Part shown: piece after piece, positions 1-7,244 of the stretch
Layout of the letters: each line of letters starts with the position of its first letter
Position numbering within the stretch: the stretch's first letter is position 1
From: an uncultured Phycisphaerales bacterium
Lineage (GTDB): Bacteria; Planctomycetota; Phycisphaerae; WQYP01
NCBI GenBank assembly: GCA_937901265.1
Contig: CALCHA010000333.1
Span: 1-15,789, forward strand
Direction: 5' to 3'
Length of the DNA stretch: 15,789 nt
Made by a program: the position numbers and the translations under genes
The notes under the pieces: model-generated
Database searches by the model: none
What the model was told of the DNA's origin: nothing
Seen by the model: only the letters and a program-made list of their open reading frames with translations

Positions 1-1
1 T

Positions 2-115
2 GTGATTTTTGAGAAAAAAGAGAACGAGCATTTGCGCGGCCGATGGATGGCGGCGTGGGGGCTGTATGGAAGTATTGCCATGCTGGGGGCGTTCTGCTGG
101 AGGTCGATGCAGTGA
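2..115 (+). CDS. C-terminal fragment of an unrecognised membrane protein (partial)
   Basis: The frame is open from the window edge to a TGA at 113-115 and gives about 37 residues. A charged stretch (EKKENEHLRGR) is followed by a hydrophobic segment (MAAWGLYGSIAMLGAFCW) that could be a last transmembrane helix, with a very short tail. The next gene starts about 36 bases downstream on the same strand and also encodes a small membrane protein, so the two may share an operon. The fragment is too short to assign to a family, and it could be a chance open frame. Confidence 0.35.
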   Translation: MIFEKKENEHLRGRWMAAWGLYGSIAMLGAFCWRSMQ

Positions 116-151
116 CTTCAGGCTGGGCGATTTCTGAAGGGTGTGCGCGCC

Positions 152-490
152 ATGAATTCTGAGCCGCGCATTCTGGACTATGTCGACGACCGTCGGCCGG
201 CGGCGGGGGCGTGGACGCGCATTCTCTTTGTGTGCGCGATGGTTCAGTGGTCGGCATGCTCTCTGTGGCTGCTCACGCCGGTGCTCCATTTGCCGGAGGG
301 AGCGGGGCTGGTGCTGATGATTCCCGGGTGCTTGATTTCGCCGTTTTTGTTTCTTTTCGCAGTGTTCAATGCGCTCAACGATTTCCAGGCGACGCCGCGG
401 CCGCGTGGGTCGTGGATGGTGCTGGTGGGTTTGCTGAGCCCCGTGGTGACGACGGTGTCGCTTGCCATCCTTGCGCATTCACCGGACTGA
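152..490 (+). CDS. Small three-helix membrane protein of unknown function
   Basis: This 112-aa protein is not recognised. A polar N-terminus (MNSEPRILDYVDDRRP) precedes three hydrophobic segments at about residues 22-43, 51-75 and 87-107, with a polar loop (NDFQATPRPRGS) between the second and third. That pattern suggests an integral inner-membrane protein without a signal peptide. The ATG at 152 is preferred because GAAGGG sits about 10 bases upstream; an in-frame GTG at 143 would add three residues. The coding strand is G-rich, with many G-ending codons, like the flavoprotein gene that follows and unlike most other genes in the window. It may be co-transcribed with the fragment before it. 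No function is proposed. Confidence 0.6.
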   Translation: MNSEPRILDYVDDRRPAAGAWTRILFVCAMVQWSACSLWLLTPVLHLPEGAGLVLMIPGCLISPFLFLFAVFNALNDFQATPRPRGSWMVLVGLLSPVVTTVSLAILAHSPD

Positions 491-624
491 TTTTTGTCCC
501 TCGGCCCGCTTCGCAGGTTTGAAGGAGGCGGGATTAAAGGTGGGGCTGCTCGGGGCGCGTGTGCTGAGTAATTTTAATCCTGGTGCGGTGGGGGCGTCGG
601 CACCACTTGCAAAAAGCAGGGTCA

Positions 625-654
625 GCCGACGGGGAGGGCGAAAGGCCCGTCGGC
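625..654 (+). other. Perfect 9-bp stem-loop before the flavoprotein gene
   Basis: GCCGACGGG at 625-633 pairs exactly with CCCGTCGGC at 646-654 around a 12-base loop. It is not followed by a T-tract, so it is a weak candidate for an intrinsic terminator of the upstream membrane-protein gene. It ends about 20 bases before a possible -10 box and 34 bases before the flavoprotein start. It may be a terminator, a protein-binding inverted repeat, or chance in GC-rich DNA. Confidence 0.35.
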
Positions 655-655
655 C

Positions 656-682
656 TTGCGTTTCCACGCATGGCTATAGAAT
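656..682 (+). promoter_or_regulatory. Possible promoter of the flavoprotein gene, giving a leaderless or nearly leaderless mRNA
   Basis: TATAGAAT at 675-682 resembles a sigma-70 -10 box (TAGAAT at 677-682). TTGCGT at 656-661 could be a -35 box, although the 15-base spacer is short. A start point 6-7 bases after the -10 box would fall on or next to the ATG at 689. No well-spaced Shine-Dalgarno is present; the only G-run (GGGG, 683-686) is too close. This is inferred from sequence only. Confidence 0.25.
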
Positions 683-688
683 GGGGCG

Positions 689-2131
689 ATGGACTACGAC
701 CTTCTGATTCTGGGTGCCGGGGCCGCGGGGATGATGGCGGCGATCGCGGCGGGTGAGGCCGGTGGTGGGAGCCTGCGCATCGCGGTGCTTGAGAAAAATG
801 GGCGCGCGGGGATCAAGGTGCTCGTCTGCGGCGGGGGGCGGTGCAACTTCACCAATGCGGGGACCATCGAATTTCTCATTGAGCAGTTCGGGCGGAATGG
901 GCGGTTTCTCACGCCGGCGTTGCGGCACCTGGACAATGAGCGATTGCGGGCGTTTTTTGCCGCGCTGGGAGTGCCTTCGCATGTGGAGCATGATGGAAAG
1001 GTCTATCCCGATTCCAACGAGGCGAAGTCGGTGGTGGATGCCCTCGTCCGGCGGATGGGGGAGCTGGGGGTGGAGGTCTTCGCCGGGTCGGGCAGTGCGG
1101 CGGCGTCGGTTCGCCGGGTGGACGATCGTTCGGCGATGCGGGGGGCAGCGTCGACCATTGAACGCCAAACACCGAACGATTCGTTCTTCGAGGTCACCAC
1201 CGTCGATGGCCGCACGCTGCAGTCGCGGGCGCTGCTGCTGGCCGTCGGCGGCATGAGTTATCAGCGCATGGGCACGACCGGCGACGGCTATCGGTTGGCC
1301 GCGGCGCTGGGGCACAGTCTGGTCACGCCCCGGCCCGCGATCGTGGGGCTGCTCGTGGCGGAGGAGTGGGTAAAGGACCTGCAGGGGTTGGCCGTGCGCG
1401 ATGTCGATGTGCGGATGGTCGCCGAGGGGGGGAAGCTGGCGACCGGCAAGGTCACGCCGACGGTCAACGATATGTTGTTCACCCATTTCGGATTGAGCGG
1501 GCCGGCGATTTTGAACCCGTCGGAGGTCGTGGCGGAGCTGCTGGAGAAGGCAGCCGTGCGGCTGAAGGTGGATTTTCTGCGGCATTTTTCGCATGCGCAA
1601 TTGCACGAGGTGATGCGCGGCTGGCAGCAGAAGGCGGGCAAAAAGCGGATCCGCACGATGTTGTCCCTGGGCCAGCCGGAGGTGGAGCAGGTGGTGCGGG
1701 GGACCAGTCCCGACATGACCTGGGCGGATCCCGGGACGGGCGCCGGCGCGGTGGGCGGCGTGAGCGTGCCGGCGCGGCTGGGGGTGAAGGTGTGCGAGCT
1801 GGAGGGCATCTCGCCCGAGCAGGTCTGTGCCGAACTCACGAGCGGCCAGATCCATCGCCTGGTCGAGCGGCTGAAAGGGTGCATGTTTACCGTCACCGGC
1901 ACGCGCGGCTTCAAAGAGGCGATGGTGACCGCCGGCGGGGTCAAGCTCAGCGAGGTCGATCCGCGGACGCTGGAGAGCAAGATTGTGCCGGGGTTGTATC
2001 TGACGGGCGAGGTGATGGATTTGACCGGGCCGAGCGGGGGGTACAATTTGCAGCTGGCGTTTTCGACGGGGCATCTGGCGGGGAAGACGGTGGGGGAGCG
2101 GCTGGCGCAAGAAAAAGCCCCGACCGTCTGA
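689..2131 (+). CDS. BaiN/HI0933-family FAD-dependent NAD(P) oxidoreductase
   Basis: This 480-aa cytoplasmic flavoprotein belongs to the HI0933/YhiN/BaiN family, sometimes annotated as aminoacetone oxidase family FAD-binding enzymes. The physiological substrate is unknown for most members. The N-terminal Rossmann motif is G9-A-G11-A-A-G14, followed by an acidic strand end (VLEKN) and the family signature GGGRCNFTN at about 48-56. LLLAVGGMSYQRMGTTGDGY is the second FAD-contacting region. The C-terminal block contains VTAGGVKLSEVDPRTLESK and then GLYLTGEVMDLTGPSGGYN, the usual family ending. Length is slightly above the usual 400-420 aa, partly from a polar linker near residues 145-170. Codons are strongly G-ending. 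The last 16 bases lie in the stem-loop that terminates the convergent esterase operon. Family is clear; specific substrate is not. Confidence 0.93.
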   Translation: MDYDLLILGAGAAGMMAAIAAGEAGGGSLRIAVLEKNGRAGIKVLVCGGGRCNFTNAGTIEFLIEQFGRNGRFLTPALRHLDNERLRAFFAALGVPSHVEHDGKVYPDSNEAKSVVDALVRRMGELGVEVFAGSGSAAASVRRVDDRSAMRGAASTIERQTPNDSFFEVTTVDGRTLQSRALLLAVGGMSYQRMGTTGDGYRLAAALGHSLVTPRPAIVGLLVAEEWVKDLQGLAVRDVDVRMVAEGGKLATGKVTPTVNDMLFTHFGLSGPAILNPSEVVAELLEKAAVRLKVDFLRHFSHAQLHEVMRGWQQKAGKKRIRTMLSLGQPEVEQVVRGTSPDMTWADPGTGAGAVGGVSVPARLGVKVCELEGISPEQVCAELTSGQIHRLVERLKGCMFTVTGTRGFKEAMVTAGGVKLSEVDPRTLESKIVPGLYLTGEVMDLTGPSGGYNLQLAFSTGHLAGKTVGERLAQEKAPTV

Positions 2132-2143
2132 TCGGCCGGGGCT
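2116..2143 (-). terminator. Intrinsic terminator of the minus-strand esterase operon
   Basis: AGCCCCGACCG (2116-2126) pairs with CGGCCGGGGCT (2133-2143) around a 6-base loop with one A-C mismatch. Read on the minus strand, the stem is followed directly by a T-run (complement of 2112-2116), the classic rho-independent layout, 22 bases past the esterase stop codon. On the plus strand no T-run follows. The stop codon of the convergent flavoprotein gene lies in the loop region, so the terminator is embedded in that gene's 3' end. Confidence 0.8.
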
Positions 2144-2165
2144 CGATGTTCCGAGCCATGGCTGA

Positions 2166-3077
2166 TTAAGGTTTGCCCGGCTGCGTTCCCGCCGCCGCGC
2201 GGCCTGCAGCGCTCGATTCCCACTTCCTCGTCGCCCCCGCCTCGTCCGGCCCAAGCTCGCCATGCTCTCGCGTCGTGATGTCCGCCGCCTCCGGCACGAC
2301 GGGCGTCGTCACCAGGTAGTTCTTGAGCGGACAGTCTTTGAGGTCCTTGATGCCCTCCACCACGGCCTGGGCGTTGAGCACCGCGCCCTTCCAGTTGGTG
2401 TGCGTGCCTTCGCGCGGCGGAAAGAGATCGGCCGTCACCTTCTCCCGGCCGAGCTTGTCATACTTGTCGGCGATGATCGTGTTCAGGGGGAGAAACAATG
2501 CATGGTCCTGCTCGGCGGCCTGCCTGGCCCAGAGGCCGTAGGTATCGTCGCCGCGGTCGACCTTGGCGCCCGTCCAGTTGTTGCGCGGAATCAGCGAGCA
2601 GACGATCGGCGTGGCGCCCTTCGCCTGGACGGCCTCGATGTATTGCCGCATGTACCAGCCGAAGGTGTGGTTGGTGGTGTTGCCGCGGCCGGGGGTGGTT
2701 TCATCGCCGTTACCCCTGGGGGTGGCGGAATCGTTGTGGCCGAACTGCATGAGGACAAAGTCGCCCGGCTGCACCTTGGAGATCACCAGCGGCCAGAGCT
2801 TGGCCGACTCCTGGAAACTTTTCGACGACGTGCCGCCCATGGCGTCGTTGACGACGTTCACCTTGGAGGTGTCGAAGTAGTAATGGAGGAGGTGGCCCCA
2901 ACCCCACTGTCCGGCGGTGGCACCGTTGTCGAAGGAGCCGTTGCGGACGGTGGAATCGCCGATCAGCCAGACAGTCGGCTTGTGATTGGGGTCGGCCTGG
3001 GGGGGCGTTGCGGTGGGGGCGGCCGCGAAAGCGGTGGCGGCGAGGAGGAAGAGGGATGCGGTGGTGCGGCGGATCAT
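2166..3077 (-). CDS. Secreted SGNH/GDSL esterase, rhamnogalacturonan acetylesterase (CE12)-like, copy 1
   Basis: This 303-aa protein probably removes acetyl groups from pectic or other plant and algal polysaccharides outside the cytoplasm. It begins with a Sec signal peptide (MIRRTTASLFLLAATAFAAA, likely cut near residue 18-20). The SGNH blocks follow in order: IGDSTV with nucleophile S42, the oxyanion-loop region NDAMGGTSSKSF (77-88), FGHND with N115, and EGTHTNWKG with H226. The position three before the catalytic His, normally Asp, is E223. The C-terminus has a charged tail of about 40 residues. The ATG at 3077 is chosen because AAGAGG lies 5 bases upstream; a TTG six codons earlier would overlap that site. 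It lies 60 bases after its close paralogue, and the two are probably co-transcribed. CE12-like is a motif-based call; another acetylated glycan is possible. Confidence 0.85.
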   Translation of the reverse strand: MIRRTTASLFLLAATAFAAAPTATPPQADPNHKPTVWLIGDSTVRNGSFDNGATAGQWGWGHLLHYYFDTSKVNVVNDAMGGTSSKSFQESAKLWPLVISKVQPGDFVLMQFGHNDSATPRGNGDETTPGRGNTTNHTFGWYMRQYIEAVQAKGATPIVCSLIPRNNWTGAKVDRGDDTYGLWARQAAEQDHALFLPLNTIIADKYDKLGREKVTADLFPPREGTHTNWKGAVLNAQAVVEGIKDLKDCPLKNYLVTTPVVPEAADITTREHGELGPDEAGATRKWESSAAGRAAAGTQPGKP

Positions 3078-3137
3078 GGGAACCTCTTGCAGCAAGAATA
3101 AAAGCTAAAAAAAAGGGGGAGCAAAAGGGGCGAGCGG

Positions 3138-4073
3138 TTATTTTGCGGGAGCGTCGTTCGGGATGGCGGGGGGGGTGGCGAGGAGGGCGTTTTTGAGGGG
3201 GAGATCGAGCTGCTTGATGCCCTCCACGACGCACTCGGCATTGAGCTTCGCGCCCGCCCAGTTGGTGTGCGTGGACTCGCCCTTGGGAAAGTAGGTGGCG
3301 ACGACCTTCGCTTTGCCTTCTTTGTCGTAGTGGTCTGCAATGAGCGTGTTCAGCGGCAGGAAGGGGACCTTCTCCTGTTCGGCGGCCTGCTGGGCCCAGA
3401 GGCCGTAGGACTTGTCGGCGCGGTTGATCTTGCTGCCGTCGGGAGACCAGTTGTCGCGCGGAATGAGCGAGCAGACGATCGGCGTGGCGCCCTTGGCCTT
3501 GATCGCGGCGATCATCTGGCGTTCATACCAGCCGAAGGTGTGGATGGTTTCGTTGCCTCCGCCCTGCTTGGGGTCCTTGGGGCCTTCGACGGTCTCCTCG
3601 CCATTGCCCCCGATGGTGGAGCGGTAACGCAATGTGTCGGACTCCGGCGGGCGGGTGTTGTCATTGTGCCCGAACTGCATGAGGACGAAGTCGCCGGGCT
3701 GGACCTTGGCGATGACTTTGGGGAAGAGGTTGGGCGTTTCAAAAAAGGAGCGCGAGGAGGTGCCGCCGAGGGCGTCGTTCACGACCGTGATTTTGGCCGG
3801 ATCGAACAGCATGGGAAGGATGTGTCCCCAGCCCCACTGCCCGTTGGAGCCGTTGTCGGCACCGTTTTTGACGGTGGAGTCGCCGATGATGAAGAGGGTG
3901 GGCTTGTGCTCGGCAGCGGGAGCGGTGGTTTGTGCGGCGAGCGGCGCGGGAAGGAGCGAGAGTGCCGCGACGGCACAGGCGGCAGCGATGGAAAAAATCC
4001 ACCAGCGACGGGCCGGGGCGCGACGGGCCGGGGGGGGACAGGCCGGGGGGGGGCAGGATGGGGTCAGGAACAA
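3138..4073 (-). CDS. Secreted SGNH/GDSL esterase, rhamnogalacturonan acetylesterase (CE12)-like, copy 2
   Basis: This tandem paralogue of the next gene has long shared blocks: IGDSTVKNG (nucleophile S66), QWGWGH, VVNDALGGTSSRSF, VQPGDFVLMQFGHND, HTFGWY and ESTHTNWAGA. The catalytic His is H269, with E266 at the usual Asp position. A hydrophobic signal sequence (WWIFSIAAACAVAALSLLPAPLAA, about 24-47) indicates export. Relative to copy 1 it carries extra residues after GHND (RPPESDTLRYRSTIGGNGEET). The start is uncertain: there is no in-frame ATG. The TTG at 4073 is preferred because of an adjacent GGAGG, but its spacing is only 2 bases. A CTG at 4067 or a TTG at 4178 are alternatives. All in-frame starts precede two poly-C runs. 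This is the first gene of the proposed two-gene operon. Confidence 0.8.
   Translation of the reverse strand: MFLTPSCPPPACPPPARRAPARRWWIFSIAAACAVAALSLLPAPLAAQTTAPAAEHKPTLFIIGDSTVKNGADNGSNGQWGWGHILPMLFDPAKITVVNDALGGTSSRSFFETPNLFPKVIAKVQPGDFVLMQFGHNDNTRPPESDTLRYRSTIGGNGEETVEGPKDPKQGGGNETIHTFGWYERQMIAAIKAKGATPIVCSLIPRDNWSPDGSKINRADKSYGLWAQQAAEQEKVPFLPLNTLIADHYDKEGKAKVVATYFPKGESTHTNWAGAKLNAECVVEGIKQLDLPLKNALLATPPAIPNDAPAK
4006..4053. repeat. GC repeat with two long G/C homopolymers at the 5' end of esterase copy 2
   Basis: A short unit beginning CGACGGGCCGGGG occurs twice in tandem (from 4006 and 4021). It is followed by G8 (4030-4037), ACAGGCC, and G9 (4045-4053). On the coding strand of the esterase these are C8 and C9 runs encoding a Pro/Ala/Arg-rich segment between the start codon and the signal peptide. 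Such runs are prone to slippage in replication and to sequencing error. Confidence 0.7.
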
Positions 4074-4377
4074 TTCCTCCAGACGTTTCTGCAAAAGGAA
4101 TAACGCCAGCCGCCCGCCCAGCTTGCCCCCCTCCCACCCGCGACCGTCAGCAAGGGGCTTCCGCCACCCCCGCCGCAAAGACCACGCCCCGCGGCCAGGC
4201 CATCCAATATCGCTCGCGACAGGCCGCCATTCCGGAGAGAATGCAATCTACCGGGGTGAGCTTTCCCGTTCCGGAGCCCCTTGGCAAAACGATCACCGTG
4301 ACGAGGAGCATGGCGGTGACGCTGGTGCTGCAGGAATCAACCGTCAAGGTGCCCGACGTGATACAAGGAGCCTCACC

Positions 4378-4845
4378 ATGGGTGAAATCGACGCAACTCT
4401 CCAACGGCTGGGCGTGCAACTGCCCGCCGCCCCCAAACCCGTGGCCGCGTACGTCCCCTTCGTCCGCACCGGCAACCTCGTCTTCGTCTCCGGGCAGTTG
4501 CCTTCGCAGGAGGGCAAGGTGCAGGTAAGCGGCGTCGTCGGCGCCGGCGGCCTGAGCGTGGAGGAGGGGGCGCGGGCGGCGCGGCTGTGCGTCATCAACG
4601 CCCTGGCCGTCCTGAAAGAGGCCTGCGGAGGCGACCTCGAGCGCGTGGTGCGCATCGTGCGCATCGGCGTGTTCGTGGCCAGCACCGAGGGCTTCACCGA
4701 ACAACCCAAAGTGGCCAACGGGGCCAGCGAGCTGCTGGTGGAAATCTTCGGTGATAAAGGCCGCCACGCCCGGGCGGCCGTGGGCGTCAACACCCTGCCT
4801 CTGGGCGCCGCCGTGGAAGTGGAAATCATGGCGGAAGTCTTGTAA
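4378..4845 (+). CDS. RidA (YjgF/YER057c/UK114) family protein
   Basis: This 155-aa protein is of the longer RidA subfamily (cd02199-like). Canonical RidA is an enamine/imine deaminase that clears reactive 2-aminoacrylate; the activity of this branch is less certain. Visible family blocks are YVPFVRTGNLVFVSGQLP (about 23-40), a helix with ARLCVINALAVLKEACGGDL, VVRIVRIGVFVAS, and the C-terminal HARAAVGVNTLPLGAAVEVE, whose Arg aligns with the substrate-carboxylate-binding Arg of RidA. The ATG at 4378 is set by AAGGAG at 4365-4370, 7 bases upstream; the frame stays open far upstream but that part is antisense to the esterase and not credible. It is divergent from the esterase operon across about 300 bases. 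A cytoplasmic homotrimer is expected from the family. Confidence 0.9.
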   Translation: MGEIDATLQRLGVQLPAAPKPVAAYVPFVRTGNLVFVSGQLPSQEGKVQVSGVVGAGGLSVEEGARAARLCVINALAVLKEACGGDLERVVRIVRIGVFVASTEGFTEQPKVANGASELLVEIFGDKGRHARAAVGVNTLPLGAAVEVEIMAEVL

Positions 4846-4850
4846 CCCGG

Positions 4851-4892
4851 GGCAATCGCTGCGCGACCGCAGGAGCCACCCGCGCGATTGCC
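4851..4892 (+). other. Stem-loop downstream of the RidA-family gene
   Basis: GGCAATCGC (4851-4859) pairs perfectly with GCGATTGCC (4884-4892). Further GC pairing is possible inside the 24-base loop. It begins 6 bases after the RidA-family stop codon, as expected for a transcription end or mRNA 3' stem, but has no T-tract. Confidence 0.4.
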
Positions 4893-4959
4893 GATTGCGG
4901 CATGCGGTGGGTCGGTTATCCTTCCGCCATTGTGATTGTAGTTCGGAAGGCGTGAAGCA

Positions 4960-7203
4960 ATGGCTGACCAAGGGCACCACCGGTGGCACTTTTTTCGCGC
5001 GGGCGGCTTTGACCAGGTGCGGCTGGATTCAGGAGCCGATCTGCTGCATCTCGAAGACCTCGACCAGAAGCTCTGGGTGGCGCTGGCCTGCCCGGTGGAT
5101 GGCCTCGAGTTCGATCAGCGCACCCTCGAGCTGATCGACACCGACCACGACCGCCGCATCCGCGCCCCCGACATCATCGCCGCCGCCAAATGGGCCAGCC
5201 AGATGCTCAAAGACCCCACCGCCCTCCTGCGCGGCGAGGATGGCCTGCCCATCGACTCGATTAATGAATCCACCGAGGCCGGCAAGGCCCTCGCCGCCTC
5301 CGCCCGCCAGGTCCTCGCGAGCCTCGGCAAAACCGGAATACTCACCGTCGCCGACGTCTCCGATACCGGAAAAATTTTCGCCAGCACCCCTTTCAATGGC
5401 GACGGCGTGATCCCTCCCTCCGCCGCCACGGACGAAGGCGTGCGCCAGGTGCTCAACGAGATCATGACCGTGGGGGGCGTGACGACCGAGACCAAGGACC
5501 GCTCCGGCGAGGCCGGCGTCACTGGTCCACAGGTGGAGAGCTTTTTCAAGGGGCTCAAGGACTTTGTCGAGTGGCACGAGCGCTCCGCGGCCGAGGCGGG
5601 GGTCATGCCCATGGGCGAGGGGACCGTCGCCGGGGCGGCGGCCGTGCGCGCGGTCAAGGCCAAGGTGGAGGACTACTTCGCGCGCTGCCGCCTGGCCGCC
5701 TTTGACGAGCGCGCCCAGGCCGCAATGAACCGCGCCACGGAAGACTATGCCGCGGTGGCCGGTCGCGAACTTTCCAGCGCCGACGCCGCCGTCGCGGCGT
5801 TTCCCCTGGCGCGCGTCGAGGCCGGCAAGCCTCTGCCGCTGGGGCCGGGCATCAACCCCGCCTGGGTGGGAGCGATCAGCGAACTGCAAGCCAAGGCGGT
5901 GGTGCCGCTGCTGGGGGAGCGCGCGACGCTCACCGAAGCTGAGTGGGACCGCGTGGCGGGCACCTTCTCCGCCTATGAGGCGTGGCGCGCCGGGACGCCC
6001 AGCGCCGGCGCGGAAAAGGTCGGCATTGCGCGGGCCAAGGAAATCCTCGCCAGCGGCGCCCAGGCCGCCATCGTCGAACTGCTCGCCAAAGACAGCGCCC
6101 TGGCCCCGCAGGCCGAGGGCATCGGGGAAGTCGAAAAGCTCGTCCGCCTCCACCGCGACCTCTTTGAGCTGCTGAACAACTTCGTCGCCTTCCGCGATTT
6201 CTACAGCCGCCGGAAGAAATCGATCTTCCAGGCCGGCACGTTGTATCTGGACCAGCGCGCCTGCGAACTCTGCGTCCGCGTCCAGGACCCCGCCAAACAT
6301 GCCTCGATGGCGCACCTCTCCCGCATGTACCTCGCCTACTGCGACCTCACCCACAAGAGCACCGGCGAAAAGATGGCGATCGCGGCGGCCTTCACCGGCG
6401 GCGACTCGGACAACCTCATGGTCGGGCGCAATGGCGTCTTCTACGACCGCACCGGCCGCGACTGGGACGCCACGATCACCAAGATCGTGGAAAACCCCAT
6501 CAGCGTGCGGCAGGCCTTCTGGGCCCCCTACAAACGCGCCATCCGCTGGATCGAGGACCAGATCGCCAAACGCGCCGCCGCCGCCGACGCCGCCTCCACC
6601 GACAAGCTCACCGGCGCCGCGGCAACGCTCGGCACGGCCGTTACCGCGGGGGCACCGGTCCCCGCGACCGCCACCACCCCGCCGAAGAAGCTCGATGTCG
6701 GCGTCATCGCCGCCATCGCGGTCGCCTTTGCCGGTGTCAGCGCCGCCCTGGGAGCCATCCTTCAGGCCTTCTTCGGTCTGGGCATCTGGATGCCGTTGGG
6801 TCTCCTGGCGCTGCTGCTGATCATCAGCGGGCCCTCGATGCTCATCGCCTGGCTCAAGCTCCGCCAGCGCAACCTCGGGCCGCTGCTGGATGCCAACGGG
6901 TGGGCCGTCAACGCCAAAGCGAAGATCAACCTGCCTTTCGGACGGGCATTGACCGAAACCCCGGTCCTTCCCAAGGGGGCCGTCCGCGACCGCACCGATC
7001 CTTATAAGGAATCGCACAAGGGCCGCTGGTGGACCATCGTGGTGGTCGTGCTCCTGGCCATTCTCGCGGCGCTCTGGTACTTCGGCGCCGTGGAACGCGT
7101 GGCACCCAACGTCTTCCCGCTCAGCGGCTACATGAAACGGCAGCGCGCCGCCGCGACCCAACCGGCGACCACGCAGGCGGCATGGTGGGACCTGACCAGG
7201 TAG
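4960..7203 (+). CDS. Large membrane protein of unknown function with an N-terminal EF-hand-like loop
   Basis: This 747-aa protein has no assigned function. The N-terminus (WHFFRAGGFDQVRLDSGADL) leads into an EF-hand-type loop at residues 60-71 (DTDHDRRIRAPD), with acidic residues at loop positions 1, 3, 5 and 12 and Ile at 8. A second, degenerate site (FNGDGVIPP, near 145-153) lacks the first acidic ligand. The middle (about 160-560) is soluble and Ala-rich. It includes CELCVRVQDPAKHASMAHLS and NLMVGRNGVFYDRTGRDWDA, followed by NPISVRQAFWAPYKRAIRW. Three hydrophobic helices lie near 580-602, 608-632 and 689-709, so the large N-terminal part is probably on one side of the membrane with a short Gln/Thr/Ala tail. 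The ATG is supported by GGAAGG 9 bases upstream. From memory, similar long proteins occur in diverse bacteria as hypothetical proteins. Calcium binding is inference. Confidence 0.85.
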   Translation: MADQGHHRWHFFRAGGFDQVRLDSGADLLHLEDLDQKLWVALACPVDGLEFDQRTLELIDTDHDRRIRAPDIIAAAKWASQMLKDPTALLRGEDGLPIDSINESTEAGKALAASARQVLASLGKTGILTVADVSDTGKIFASTPFNGDGVIPPSAATDEGVRQVLNEIMTVGGVTTETKDRSGEAGVTGPQVESFFKGLKDFVEWHERSAAEAGVMPMGEGTVAGAAAVRAVKAKVEDYFARCRLAAFDERAQAAMNRATEDYAAVAGRELSSADAAVAAFPLARVEAGKPLPLGPGINPAWVGAISELQAKAVVPLLGERATLTEAEWDRVAGTFSAYEAWRAGTPSAGAEKVGIARAKEILASGAQAAIVELLAKDSALAPQAEGIGEVEKLVRLHRDLFELLNNFVAFRDFYSRRKKSIFQAGTLYLDQRACELCVRVQDPAKHASMAHLSRMYLAYCDLTHKSTGEKMAIAAAFTGGDSDNLMVGRNGVFYDRTGRDWDATITKIVENPISVRQAFWAPYKRAIRWIEDQIAKRAAAADAASTDKLTGAAATLGTAVTAGAPVPATATTPPKKLDVGVIAAIAVAFAGVSAALGAILQAFFGLGIWMPLGLLALLLIISGPSMLIAWLKLRQRNLGPLLDANGWAVNAKAKINLPFGRALTETPVLPKGAVRDRTDPYKESHKGRWWTIVVVVLLAILAALWYFGAVERVAPNVFPLSGYMKRQRAAATQPATTQAAWWDLTR

Positions 7204-7244
7204 CCAGAAGCAGCCCGCGATTTTCTTGCCTCTCGGCCATTGAT

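Noticed and set aside
674..2263. A 529-residue open frame on the minus strand opposite the flavoprotein gene
   Set aside because: It is rich in Arg, His and Pro with no recognisable motif, as expected for the antisense of a GC-rich gene, and the plus strand carries all the family signatures.
3634..4377. N-terminal extension of the RidA-family frame to 403 residues
   Set aside because: The upstream part is antisense to the esterase and Arg/Pro-rich. A strong ribosome-binding site and the family start point to the ATG at 4378.
4179..4377. A tRNA, riboswitch or small gene between the esterases and the RidA-family gene
   Set aside because: No cloverleaf, conserved aptamer pattern or convincing reading frame with a ribosome-binding site was found on either strand.
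5029..7161. A 710-residue open frame antisense to the large membrane protein
   Set aside because: Its composition is Gly/Asp/Arg-rich low complexity. The plus-strand frame has a ribosome-binding site, membrane helices and an EF-hand loop.
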